64,000 nt of DNA. Source: Clostridia bacterium (GTDB lineage: Bacteria > Bacillota > Clostridia > Christensenellales > Aristaeellaceae). The notes beneath the pieces are model-generated. The model searched no databases. It was given only the letters and a program-made list of their open reading frames with translations, and was not told the origin of the DNA. Positions 35,413-43,415 of the stretch are shown here, one piece after another. Each line of letters starts with the position of its first letter. The stretch's first letter is position 1. The translations under genes were made by a program, and so were the position numbers. The stretch covers positions 52,451-116,450 of the forward strand of contig JAFRLY010000001.1 in NCBI GenBank assembly GCA_017431005.1, read 5' to 3'.

Positions 35413-36612
35413 TCAGCGGATGGTGAACTGCACCCCGCCGGAGGCCGGCAGCGCCATCCGCTCGTTCCAGGCCTGGGTCATGAGCTCCGTGGTCACTATG
35501 GCCGGGCTGCCGCTGGTGGCGGCTGAGGAGGCCTCGATCTGCTTCAGCACGAAGGCGGAGGCCCGGCTGCCCGCGGCCGCGTAGCAGCGCCCGAACATGG
35601 AAGGAATATTGAGGGATCCGCCTATGGGCACGGCGGCGACGGTTTCCTGAATGACGGAGGAGACCGCGGCCCGGACGGCCGCTTCGTCAAACCCCGGCAG
35701 CGCGGTCAGGGAAACCATGAAATACACCAGCCGGGTGCCCGGGCGGGAGAAGGAAACGGTATGGGAAATGCCCGCTTCGTCCTCAAAGGGGACAGACGTG
35801 GAGCCGTATGTCGGTATCCCCGGCGCCTTGTGCGCGTAAATCGCCTTCGCCAGGGCGGCCGGACTGCCGCCGTATACGACGCAGGCGACCGCGTGGGCGG
35901 GAATGCCCCGGGCATCCGCGGCGCCGGTATCGTTGACGCAGACGCTGCAGCCCCGGACGTTCGGCACCGCGGAGAGGGCGGCGGACAGGGAATCCGCGGA
36001 AATGCCGCTGCCCGCGGAGAGCGCGGAGGCGATCCGGGCGCGGGCCCCCGCGTCCGTTTCCTCCGCGAGGCCGACCGAGGATCCGGAGGGATTCGTGACA
36101 GAGGTCCAGCCGGCAATGGGCGTCAGGATGCCGGTGACCGTGCCGGCCGCGGCATAAACCGGGCCGGGCGTATCGCAGACCGCTCGTACGGCATCGCCGG
36201 CTTCGGAGCCGGTCAGCGTGACGGCTTCGGATGTTTTCCACAGGCGGCCCTGCGTGTCCGTGACGGCCGTTCCGGCGGGAATGACGGTCCCGGCAGTGCC
36301 ATGGAGCGTCAGCGTGACCGCGGAGCAGGTCGCTCCCCTGCGGGAGATGCCGTACAGCGGCAGCAGCAGATCCAGGGCCTGGCCGGAGGCATAGGCCGGA
36401 TTCCGGGAAAGGTAAACCTGCAGCAGCAGGGCGGATACGTCATCCAGGGCCTTCGCGAAAACGGACAGCAGCTGGTAATCCGGCACCGCCGGGTTCAGCG
36501 CCGCGTCCTGCCCGAAGATGGCGCGGTAAGCGTCGCAGAGCGCTTCCAGCCGGTCCGTATAGGCCGGCAGATGCAGCCCGGAGGCGTCCAGGTACGGAGC
36601 AAAATAGCTCAT
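35413..36612 (-). CDS. baseplate J protein
   Basis: 399 aa, start ATG behind CGGAGGAATGAATA. Typical baseplate J/gp6 wedge features: LDLLLPLYGISRRGATCSAVTLTL near the N-terminus, the GTVIPAGTAVTD step, EETDAGARARI before the domain boundary, and repeated beta segments after. Family knowledge: forms the wedge ring of contractile tails with gp25-like protein. Gene neighbours are gp25-like upstream and, beyond the inserted esterase, DUF2612. Confidence 0.9.
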   Translation of the reverse strand: MSYFAPYLDASGLHLPAYTDRLEALCDAYRAIFGQDAALNPAVPDYQLLSVFAKALDDVSALLLQVYLSRNPAYASGQALDLLLPLYGISRRGATCSAVTLTLHGTAGTVIPAGTAVTDTQGRLWKTSEAVTLTGSEAGDAVRAVCDTPGPVYAAAGTVTGILTPIAGWTSVTNPSGSSVGLAEETDAGARARIASALSAGSGISADSLSAALSAVPNVRGCSVCVNDTGAADARGIPAHAVACVVYGGSPAALAKAIYAHKAPGIPTYGSTSVPFEDEAGISHTVSFSRPGTRLVYFMVSLTALPGFDEAAVRAAVSSVIQETVAAVPIGGSLNIPSMFGRCYAAAGSRASAFVLKQIEASSAATSGSPAIVTTELMTQAWNERMALPASGGVQFTIR

Positions 36613-36687
36613 TATTCATTCCTCCGTGTTTGCCTTTGGTTACATTTCGGTTCGTTATTTTGCGTTCTGGTTACTTTTGGGGCGGTT

Positions 36688-37047
36688 TTATGCTGTCATT
36701 GTTACATTTGCGGCAGTTCCATAAACCGTCAGGATCCGGCATGAGAAGTTGATTTTCCTTGCTTTCAGAGAAATCTGCACTTCTGCGACAGATGCAATTT
36801 GATCCGATTCCAGTACAAATGTAACCAGTTCGTTCGCGATCTGCGGCAGGTTGGCCTGCGTGACGCGGCGGGAGCGGAGCGTCTCAAAAATCGGATTTCC
36901 GAAGGCCGGATCCTCCCACCATTCCCCGGTGAAAAGCTTCAGCCTGTCCCGGACCAATAGCGGCACCGCCTCAGCGTCCCGCAGGCAGCCGGAAGGCACG
37001 GTGACCGGCAGCCAGTCGCCGTTTGCGTCCCGCGCATGCATGATCAC
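36688..37047 (-). CDS. gp25/W-like baseplate wedge protein
   Basis: 119 aa. Contains the gp25-like core: LFTGEWWEDPAFGNPIFETL and the following helix then LKARKINFSCRILTVYGT strands. Start is GTG 37047, overlapping the stop of the spike gene; ATG 37041 is possible. Functions with baseplate J in the wedge that triggers sheath contraction. 75 bp of sequence separate it from J. Confidence 0.75.
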   Translation of the reverse strand: MIMHARDANGDWLPVTVPSGCLRDAEAVPLLVRDRLKLFTGEWWEDPAFGNPIFETLRSRRVTQANLPQIANELVTFVLESDQIASVAEVQISLKARKINFSCRILTVYGTAANVTMTA

Positions 37048-37460
37048 GGCGCGTCACCCCGATTCGTCTTCGGCCATATCCCGGCAAAAGCAAAGGCATC
37101 CGACAGATCATGCCGGCGGCCGGAGGGCGGAACCGCGGCCGTCCCGGTTTCATACCAGCCTTCCGTGTTCACATCCGCGAAGATCAGCAGGCACATATCC
37201 CCCGGGCGGATATCCAGGCGGATGGAGTCATCCGAGAACCGGGGAGCGAAGACCGGCACCTCCCGCAGCAGCGGAAACGGGACAGGCGCGCCTGCGGAAG
37301 TGACGCGGGACCGGACCGCAGGCTGAACGGCAGCCGTCCGGGTTTCCGGGTCATAGGACTGCACAATGCCCGGCAGGGCAACGCGCAGGGAGGAGAGGAT
37401 ATCCTTTTTCAGGGCCTGCAGCAGCTCCGGGGAAAAGGTATCCGAGCTGTCGATGATCAT
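37044..37460 (-). CDS. Gp138-like baseplate spike protein
   Basis: 138 aa, start ATG 37460 eight bases after GGAGG (a GTG nine bases earlier sits on that site). The segment LPGIVQSYDPETRTAAVQP and later VFAPRFSDDSIRLDIRPGDMCLLIF is the Gp138 N-terminal OB-fold found on the membrane-piercing spike of myophages. It is short, with no long beta-helix or metal-binding apex; a separate tip protein is not seen. Confidence 0.75.
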   Translation of the reverse strand: MIIDSSDTFSPELLQALKKDILSSLRVALPGIVQSYDPETRTAAVQPAVRSRVTSAGAPVPFPLLREVPVFAPRFSDDSIRLDIRPGDMCLLIFADVNTEGWYETGTAAVPPSGRRHDLSDAFAFAGIWPKTNRGDAP

Positions 37461-37475
37461 CCTGTTCACCTCCTG

Positions 37476-38087
37476 TTACATTTCTTCCCGGATCCAGGGA
37501 CCGGAAACGGTATCCATGTCGATATAAAGGCCGGCCGGAACCGCGGAGGCCGGGCATACCGCGATGCCGGCCGGCACCAGGTACGGCACGGCGCCGCAGG
37601 CGGAGAGAACGGCCTCAACCGCCTCGGAAAGCCGGCCGTGGAACGCCTGGGGCCGGGCGAAGACCGGGTTCGGGCCGGGATCGTTCAGCAGCCGTGCAGG
37701 CGATCCGGCGGCGGCCAGCAGCATGCGCACGGTGTCCGCGGCGTTGACCCCGGCGGGCACGGACAGGGAAACCCCGGCGGACCGGAAGGACAATCCCGGG
37801 GCAAAGGAAACGGTCAGCAGCTCCCCCTCGGCGGCGGTTTCCTGCGTGATCTCCGCGATCTCCCCGGAGGCCAGCAGCGTTTCCCCGTGAGAGACCTCCA
37901 GAAAATGCGCATTTCGCAGCTGCCAGGCAGCGGCGTCGGACGGATTCCAGAAGCGGAGCAGGAACAGATCCGGATACAGGGACTGCGTGTGACGGCCCGT
38001 CAGGCGGAGATGGGCTCCGGGAGTACTGACAGGCAGGCTGTCGGCGAGAACCGTAAAGGAACGGTCCGGATTAAAGCTGGTCTGCAT
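37476..38087 (-). CDS. baseplate hub protein (gpD-like, small)
   Basis: 203 aa. Beta-rich N-terminal part followed by VNAADTVRMLLAAAGSPAR, a helical segment found in phage late-control D/hub proteins. Position between the plug and spike genes supports the hub role. Overlaps the plug gene by 17 bp. Start ATG behind GGGGAGATACATTCG. Confidence 0.6.
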   Translation of the reverse strand: MQTSFNPDRSFTVLADSLPVSTPGAHLRLTGRHTQSLYPDLFLLRFWNPSDAAAWQLRNAHFLEVSHGETLLASGEIAEITQETAAEGELLTVSFAPGLSFRSAGVSLSVPAGVNAADTVRMLLAAAGSPARLLNDPGPNPVFARPQAFHGRLSEAVEAVLSACGAVPYLVPAGIAVCPASAVPAGLYIDMDTVSGPWIREEM

Positions 38088-38439
38088 CGAATGTATCTCC
38101 CCATGCTATGATGAATTGATCCATATTGTTTTCAGCCGGGTCCGGCGGATCCGGTGCGTCGGTGTTCTTCAGGACGAAGAGCGATCCCAGCCCTCTGCCC
38201 TGCCGCAGATACCGGAAGGGCGCCAGCAGATCATTGATCTGCCCATAGGAGCATTTCAGCGGGATCTGGCTGATCAGCAGCTCGCCGGTTGCGTCATCCC
38301 ATATGGAAACAACCCAAAAATCCGGAGCCGGCAGATACCGGATTTCCACTCGGGCATGCAGGGAGAAGCCGTCCGGGGACAGATCCAGCAGAAACACGCG
38401 GCGCGGTTCGGATGAAACCGGAAGAATGTGGTAAATCAT
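38071..38439 (-). CDS. phage baseplate plug-type protein (DUF6983-like)
   Basis: 122 aa, start ATG behind GAGGTGTTCCC. The beta-rich sequence SLHARVEIRYLPAPDFWVVS with later GSLFVLKNTDAPDP fits the small cyanophage-type baseplate plug family that sits beside the hub in many temperate myophages. Overlaps both neighbours by a few bases, so translation is coupled. Confidence 0.6.
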   Translation of the reverse strand: MIYHILPVSSEPRRVFLLDLSPDGFSLHARVEIRYLPAPDFWVVSIWDDATGELLISQIPLKCSYGQINDLLAPFRYLRQGRGLGSLFVLKNTDAPDPPDPAENNMDQFIIAWGDTFDADQL

Positions 38440-38981
38440 GGGAACACCTCAATGCCCGACCGGGCCAGCAGCTGGCGCAGCGGGCTGTCATAGATCACGG
38501 TGCCGGAGGAGGAACCGGAAGAGACGGTGGAGGATGCCCGGCTGCCGGTATGCGTGACGGCGGAGGAATTGTCATTCCGGACGGCAGAAGCCGCCGGCGC
38601 GGATTCGGTGAAGGCCGCCGTGCCGGTCCAGCCCAGGGGATTTCCCTCCTCCTGCAGGATCACGAGGTCGCTCAGCAGCATGTTTGTGTAGGTTCGGATC
38701 GGCGTATACACATTTACCAGTGTCCGGGAGGAGCGGAGCAGCTCCAGGATCTCCGCCGTCCGGGCGGCCCAGCCAGCGGGATGGCCGGTGTCCGTTTCCG
38801 TGAGGGTCAGCGTGACCCGGGCGGGCTGCTTTCGGGCGCCGTTCAGGTAGTCCGCGGCCTCCGCGGCGTTCGTTTCGGAGGCCACCTTCAGGGAAAGGTT
38901 GTGCTGAATCCGGGTGACGGCGGAGAAATGAACCTCCGCGCCGGTGGAAATGATTTTCAGCCAGGTGGCGGACTGGGGCAT
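38436..38981 (-). CDS. baseplate/tail hub protein, Dit-like position
   Basis: 181 aa. Beta-rich N-terminal half with HFSAVTRIQHNLSLKVASET, then a segment LRSSRTLVNVYTPIRTYTNM followed by VILQEEGNPLGW, the layout of baseplate proteins that connect the tube to the hub (DUF6046-like). A Ser/Ala-rich linker leads to a short tail. Lies directly after the tape measure, as in related phages. Confidence 0.55.
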   Translation of the reverse strand: MPQSATWLKIISTGAEVHFSAVTRIQHNLSLKVASETNAAEAADYLNGARKQPARVTLTLTETDTGHPAGWAARTAEILELLRSSRTLVNVYTPIRTYTNMLLSDLVILQEEGNPLGWTGTAAFTESAPAASAVRNDNSSAVTHTGSRASSTVSSGSSSGTVIYDSPLRQLLARSGIEVFP

Positions 38982-38994
38982 AAGATCACCTTCG

Positions 38995-39867
38995 TCACTG
39001 CAGCGTCTGCTGCAGGGTTTTGACCAGATAGCGCTGGGCGGAATTGTAGATGGACTGCCCCAGCGCCCGGGAATCCGTGCCGGAGGCGTTGACCGTGATG
39101 TTTACCGGCGCCTCCACGGAGCGGGAAACGGAGGAGGCAGGCGTACCTGCGGCAGCGGCGGCGGAAGCGTCCGGCAGGCCGGCGATCGCGGAGGAAACGA
39201 TGGAGGCGCTCAGCTGCAGCGGCGAGGACGCGTAAGCGGCGCGGATGGCGCTCAGCGCGGAGGAGGCCGCGGAGATCACGGCGGAGGTATCCGCCGTCAG
39301 ACTCAGGGGCTGCCGTAGCAGCCGCTGCAGCTCGGAAAGGGAAAGATCCGCCCGGGTGCGGTCCAGGCGGAGCGGCAGGGCGGCATCCGTTTCGGAAAGC
39401 GAGGTCTGAAAGGATGTGAGCTCCTTGGAAGCCTCCGTCAGATCCAGGGCTGCCGGGATCTCTGCGTCGGATACAGCGATGTCCTGCAGGAAGCTCTGCA
39501 GCTCCTCCCCGGCGCCGGACAGATCCAGATGAATTTCAGATGCGGAGCTGTCCGGATCTCTGATCCGGGAAACGGCTTCCGTGCGCAGGCTGTCCGGGGA
39601 AACAAGCGCAAGCGGAAGCTGCCCGGATAACACCGGACGCATTTCAGCGGCTGCGGGAGCGGCATCCGCGCGGTTCTGAACCGGCGCCGGAACAGACGTT
39701 TCAGCGGCATAGGACACATAGGTGTCCAGGTCCGCCCATGCCTGCTGAAAGGCAGAGGATAGAGATTCCGCCAGAGAGCGGTTATCCTCCAGCACGGACT
39801 GCAGCCGGGCCACGCCGGCCTCGTCGATCTCCACGGCATAGGACGCCAGAAATTCCTGATCAGGCAT
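38995..39867 (-). CDS. short tail tape-measure protein
   Basis: 290 aa, Ala/Ser/Leu-rich and mainly helical, with C-terminal VNITVNASGTDSRALGQSIY and a helix to the end, which is the usual C-terminal cap of tape measures. Tail length scales with this protein at about 1.5 angstroms per residue in known phages, so the tail would be only about 45 nm, much shorter than usual contractile tails (600 or more residues). No peptidoglycan hydrolase domain. Start overlaps the end of the chaperone extension frame by eight bases. Alternatively it is a truncated relic. Confidence 0.65.
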   Translation of the reverse strand: MPDQEFLASYAVEIDEAGVARLQSVLEDNRSLAESLSSAFQQAWADLDTYVSYAAETSVPAPVQNRADAAPAAAEMRPVLSGQLPLALVSPDSLRTEAVSRIRDPDSSASEIHLDLSGAGEELQSFLQDIAVSDAEIPAALDLTEASKELTSFQTSLSETDAALPLRLDRTRADLSLSELQRLLRQPLSLTADTSAVISAASSALSAIRAAYASSPLQLSASIVSSAIAGLPDASAAAAAGTPASSVSRSVEAPVNITVNASGTDSRALGQSIYNSAQRYLVKTLQQTLQ

Positions 39868-40021
39868 GGTTCATCACTTCTCTTTCCCGGGCTCGGCGGA
39901 CCAGGATCAGCTCCGCCGCGTCCAGCAGATCATCCAGGGTATAGGTCCCGTCCCAGAGCTCATGCTGCCGCCAGAGGCCCGCGGCGACCGGCAGGAACAG
40001 AAACTCGTCCAGGTTCGGCAT
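39860..40021 (-). CDS. tail chaperone extension frame (DUF6889-like), probably made by -1 frameshift
   Basis: From ATG 40021 it would encode a 53-aa protein rich in acidic and aliphatic residues (DLLDAAELILVRRARE). The same frame is open upstream to 40168, overlapping the end of the chaperone gene, and is in the -1 phase relative to it. A slippery heptamer lies inside the overlap, so the main product is likely a 195-aa fusion, as with lambda gpG-gpGT. It could also be translated separately; the ATG has only a weak ribosome binding site. Confidence 0.65.
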   Translation of the reverse strand: MPNLDEFLFLPVAAGLWRQHELWDGTYTLDDLLDAAELILVRRAREREVMNHA

Positions 40022-40035
40022 CGGGAGGACGGCGG

Positions 40036-40446
40036 TCAGGCCTGCGCCTCCGCCGGACGGGAGGTCGACCCGACGCCGGTGAAAAAAGAATCCAGGGACC
40101 AGAGCGCTTCCTCCAGCGTCAGCTTCAGGCACAGACCGGAATCGTGCTCCGCCTCCGGCCAGGACCATTCCCCCTGCTGCAGAAGCGGCTGATATCCCGC
40201 CTCCAGCAGCACCTCCGTGCAGCTCAGGCAGGAGGTCATCAGGGAGCGGAGCTCCTCCGGGGACAGGGACAGGAAGACCGGATCAATCAGGGAGGCCAGC
40301 GTGGTGCCGGGCTCCTGCGTTTTCGGCAGATGCTTCCGGATCAGCTGCAGCAGCTGCGCGCCGGAGAAGGCGTCCAGCTTGCGGAGCCGGAAAGTGCGGG
40401 CCTCACCGCCGGCGGAAAGGGTCAGTGTTTTATGAATTTCTCTCAT
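40036..40446 (-). CDS. tail assembly chaperone
   Basis: 136 aa, start ATG 40446 behind AAGGAGCCTATTTC. Acidic-helical C-terminal half (SLSPEELRSLMTSCLSCTEV, LKLTLEEALWSLDSFF) and position before the tape measure fit the first tail assembly chaperone (gpG-like). Contains the frameshift heptamer. These proteins coat the tape measure during tail assembly and are absent from the virion. Confidence 0.7.
   Translation of the reverse strand: MREIHKTLTLSAGGEARTFRLRKLDAFSGAQLLQLIRKHLPKTQEPGTTLASLIDPVFLSLSPEELRSLMTSCLSCTEVLLEAGYQPLLQQGEWSWPEAEHDSGLCLKLTLEEALWSLDSFFTGVGSTSRPAEAQA
40081..40087 (-). promoter_or_regulatory. programmed -1 ribosomal frameshift site
   Basis: On the minus strand the chaperone reads TCT TTT TTC, giving the canonical X_XXY_YYZ heptamer T_TTT_TTC in the zero frame, 14 codons before the chaperone stop codon. 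Slipping back one base enters exactly the frame of the downstream extension. GC-rich sequence that can pair follows immediately. Confidence 0.7.
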
Positions 40447-40651
40447 GAAATAGGCTCCTTCCGGAAAAATGGGCAAAGATCAGGAAAATATGATATGATG
40501 AATGAAAGATTATCAGATTATAAAATTCACTTTTGATTTTCCTGACAAAGGCAAACGACAATTAAACTTTTTTCACAATATATCCTAACCAATTCCCTCT
40601 TTACGGCATTATCCATATGGAAGCTTCCAAAACAGGGAAAGGAATTCAAAG

Positions 40652-42196
40652 ATGACGGGCGGAATCAATGATGAGCAGATCAGGCAGATGTCAAAGACGA
40701 TCTTTCGCTTTTGCCTGTCCAGAACGGGCTCATACCATGACGCCGAGGACCTGGCGCAGGAAATCCTGCTTGTCGCCTGCAAGACCACCAATCATTTTGA
40801 AAGCGAAAAGGCTTTCTACGCATTTGTCTGGAAAACAGCAGGCAACATTCTGAAAAGCTGGTACCGTAAGCAGTCCGGGCACCGCACGGAGAAACTGGAT
40901 GAAGACATGCCTGATCATCGGTATGAGGAACTGGAGGAACAGATTCAGGATCATGAGCAGCTTTGCCGGATTCTCCGCAGCCTCGCAGGGATTTCATCTG
41001 ATTACCGGCGCGCTACGGTGGCCTATTATATTGACGGACAATCCGTCCGTGAAATCGCCGAACGCTTTTCCCTGTCCGAAAGCATGGTGAAATACCTGCT
41101 GTTTCAGTCAAGAAAACGTATCAGAGAGGGAATCAATATGGATATGGAATCGGGCAGGCTGAGTTATGACCCTGTAGACCTGACGTTGATCTTCTGGGGC
41201 GGAAAATGCGTCTATTATGATATCTTCAACGAAAACAGGCTGCGCCAGAACATTGTGATGGCCTGCTATTATGACAGGCAGACCGAGGAGCAGCTGAGCC
41301 TGCAGCTCAGCGTACCCACCGCATACCTGGAGGATGCGCTGAAAAAGCTGCTGGAGTATGACCTGCTGAAGAAAAAAGGCCTGACATACCAGAGCAATAT
41401 TGTGATCATTACAGGAAAGGAACTGGAAGCCATCGACCGGCATAACAGGACCGATCTGGAAAAAACTGCCATCAGCATCCGGGCATTCGCCGAAGCATAT
41501 ATGGACGAACTGCGCGCGCTTGGGTTTTGCGGCAGCGACCTGCCGGAGAATTCACTCAGGTGGATGCTGGTCTCGCTGATTCTCCGCCGGGCCTATGTGG
41601 ACCTGTTGCAGCGCGAGGTAACGCTGGATTATCCGACAGACTGCTTTGGCGACCGCTGCTTCCGCTTCCTGATGGAACTGCCAAAAAACGACCCATACTT
41701 TATGGGTATTTCCGCACAGGGTTCTAAGGACGGTACTGTCTTCCTGTGGGATGTGCCGCTGAACGGGGAAGCGCTGCATCCGGTGGTCAGCCCGGTACGG
41801 GCAGACATGCTCATCTCCCTTCCGGATTCACAGCCGGTTACAGACAGCGAAAAGCTCATCTGCTCCGAACTGCTGGAACTGGGTCTGGCCCGAAAGGAAG
41901 GTGAAAGGATCCTGCCGGCATTTCCCTACCTGAGCGCGGAACAAAGCAGGGCCCTGAACAGCCGGATCCTGCCGGTTGCAAAGGACATTTGCGATGGCGC
42001 TGTGAACCGGATTGACGGGATCTCCCGGATCATGAAAGAATATGCTCCGGAACACTTGGCTGATTACGCCAGGAAGCTTCCCGCGCTGATCCAGATGAAG
42101 GAGGGGGAGGCCATTATGCGCATACTCTGTGAAAGCGGCTGGCTCCTTCCCATGAAGGACTGCCTGGCAACTACCGTGATGATGAGGAACAAATAG
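40652..42196 (+). CDS. ECF-type RNA polymerase sigma factor with large C-terminal extension
   Basis: 514 aa, start ATG behind AAAGGAATTCAAAG. Residues 1-70 are sigma region 2 (SYHDAEDLAQEILLVA, FVWKTAGNILKSWYRK) and 105-165 region 4 (VAYYIDGQSVREIAERFSLS, a helix-turn-helix). The remaining about 345 residues are an unusual extension; its first part (about 195-255) looks like another winged helix (QLSVPTAYLEDALKKLLEYDLL). Ordinary ECF factors are about 170-200 aa. It lies on the plus strand in the middle of the phage tail genes with lower GC than they have. The extension could act as a built-in anti-sigma or sensor domain. Confidence 0.8.
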   Translation: MTGGINDEQIRQMSKTIFRFCLSRTGSYHDAEDLAQEILLVACKTTNHFESEKAFYAFVWKTAGNILKSWYRKQSGHRTEKLDEDMPDHRYEELEEQIQDHEQLCRILRSLAGISSDYRRATVAYYIDGQSVREIAERFSLSESMVKYLLFQSRKRIREGINMDMESGRLSYDPVDLTLIFWGGKCVYYDIFNENRLRQNIVMACYYDRQTEEQLSLQLSVPTAYLEDALKKLLEYDLLKKKGLTYQSNIVIITGKELEAIDRHNRTDLEKTAISIRAFAEAYMDELRALGFCGSDLPENSLRWMLVSLILRRAYVDLLQREVTLDYPTDCFGDRCFRFLMELPKNDPYFMGISAQGSKDGTVFLWDVPLNGEALHPVVSPVRADMLISLPDSQPVTDSEKLICSELLELGLARKEGERILPAFPYLSAEQSRALNSRILPVAKDICDGAVNRIDGISRIMKEYAPEHLADYARKLPALIQMKEGEAIMRILCESGWLLPMKDCLATTVMMRNK

Positions 42197-42237
42197 GACA
42201 TCCATGCTGGAAAGATCAATCGGGATTTGGAGGGACG

Positions 42238-42765
42238 ATGACGATGATCATTCGGAGAAACGATTTAGTCATTCGTGATGCAGGGAAGGCTGATTGTGAT
42301 CAGCTTGCCGCATGGTGGAGTGATGGAAAAGTGATGGCACATGCCGGTTTTCCTCTCGGCCTCCATACAACACCCGATGAGATAGAAGCCAAAATATCTC
42401 AGGACAGTGATGAAACAAGACGCAGGCTCATCATTGAATACCAAGGTAAACGTATTGGTGAGATGAGCTACAGTATTGAGGATCAGACAGCTGAGATCGG
42501 GATAAAGATCTGTGATTCCTCATATCAGGAAAAAGGGCTGGGTCGAGTATTATTAAGTATGCTGATCCGTGAGCTTTTTTCACGCGGATATTCAACAATC
42601 AAGCTGGATACAAATATGAGCAATGTGCGCGCTCAGCATGTATATGAAAAACTTGGTTTTCATCAGGTACAAGTCCACGAGAATTCCTGGAAGAACCAAC
42701 TCGGCGAATTACAATCCTCTGTTGATTATGAGCTTACTCCGGAGGCATTTATCGATTTTTCCTGA
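42238..42765 (+). CDS. GNAT-family N-acetyltransferase
   Basis: 175 aa, clearly AT-richer than its surroundings (low 40s percent GC by eye), a sign of separate origin. GNAT motifs: EIGIKICDSSYQEKGLGRVLLSMLI is motif A with the acetyl-CoA loop QEKGLG, and NVRAQHVYEKLGF is motif B. Start at ATG 42238 or 42244 behind GGAGGGACG. Follows the sigma factor gene by 41 bp on the same strand, so likely cotranscribed. Most like the ribosomal-protein or small-molecule acetyltransferase type; target unknown. Not the GNAT toxin layout, since no DUF1778 partner is present. Confidence 0.85.
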   Translation: MTMIIRRNDLVIRDAGKADCDQLAAWWSDGKVMAHAGFPLGLHTTPDEIEAKISQDSDETRRRLIIEYQGKRIGEMSYSIEDQTAEIGIKICDSSYQEKGLGRVLLSMLIRELFSRGYSTIKLDTNMSNVRAQHVYEKLGFHQVQVHENSWKNQLGELQSSVDYELTPEAFIDFS

Positions 42766-42831
42766 GATAAAGTTCTCTTTTTTAAGATGTTCATTGGCAT
42801 GGAATATCGGAAGTTAATCAAACAAAATCAT

Positions 42832-42866
42832 CCGGCAGGGAGCGGAGAACTCCCTGCCGGTTTTTT
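42832..42866 (+). terminator. terminator after the GNAT gene
   Basis: CCGGCAGGGAG-CGGAGAA-CTCCCTGCCGG followed by TTTTTT. It directly abuts copy 1 of the structured repeat and may form part of that unit. Confidence 0.85.
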
Positions 42867-42968
42867 GCGATCGTCGCAATCCACTCAGACTGCGCTTTCG
42901 CTTGTCTTCGTGGGCTCCTGTAGCATAGGAGGCGTTACCCAAATCATAGATTTGGACGCCTCCGCATC
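42867..42968. repeat. structured repeat, copy 1
   Basis: 102 bp from GCGATCG to CATC, abutting the stop codon of the tail tube gene. Plus-strand reading: stem 1 GAC-T-GCG-CTTT-CGC-TT-GTC (about 42887-42905), the constant core CTGTAGCAT, then stem 2 GGAGGCGT-TAC-CCAAATC-ATA-GATTTGG-ACGCCTCC (42928-42963). Copy 2 at 49884-49989 has the same frame with paired changes in both stems. No transposase or known family is recognised. Confidence 0.8.
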
Positions 42969-43398
42969 ATTTCTCCGTCACCTGGGCGGCCAGCAGTGTG
43001 TAGGTCAGGTTTGAGGACGTGCGGTCATAGGTCCGGTCCGGCACCTTCTGCACGGTAACGCCGGTCATGAAGATCGTGCGGCTGCCGGCGGTGTCGTACA
43101 CGGTGAGGGTGCCGAGCGTGAACCGGGAGGAATCGCAGGTCCGGAGATAGCGGGCAAACTTTGAGAGAAAATCATCCGCGATCGAGTTTTGCGGCACCTC
43201 CAGGGTGATCGTTCCGTTTTCGGATTTCAGCTTATTGACCACCACATAGCCATCGGCGGTGGTGGTATGGGAAGACAGATCCCCCGAATAAGAGATGACC
43301 ATTTTTCCCCGCCCGCAGAGATGCAGGTTGGCCTGCCCCACGTTCGGGTGGTACAGCACCGTGCGGGTATCCGCGAGGGAGTAAACTGCGTAGCTCAT
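42967..43398 (-). CDS. phage tail tube protein (DUF3277-like)
   Basis: 143 aa beta-rich protein: SYAVYSLADTRTVLYHP at the N-terminus and TLGTLTVYDTAGSRTIFM in the middle, matching the small tube proteins of DUF3383-sheath phages. It forms the inner tube of the contractile tail. Follows the sheath gene by 17 bp. Its stop codon touches the structured repeat, and two host-type genes on the other strand then separate it from the chaperone gene that normally follows. Confidence 0.75.
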   Translation of the reverse strand: MSYAVYSLADTRTVLYHPNVGQANLHLCGRGKMVISYSGDLSSHTTTADGYVVVNKLKSENGTITLEVPQNSIADDFLSKFARYLRTCDSSRFTLGTLTVYDTAGSRTIFMTGVTVQKVPDRTYDRTSSNLTYTLLAAQVTEK

Positions 43399-43415
43399 TC
43401 ATCTCACCTGCCTTC

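Noticed and set aside
42238-42765. GNAT-type toxin of a toxin-antitoxin pair
   Set aside because: No antitoxin-like partner with a ribbon-helix-helix is adjacent; the upstream gene is a sigma factor.
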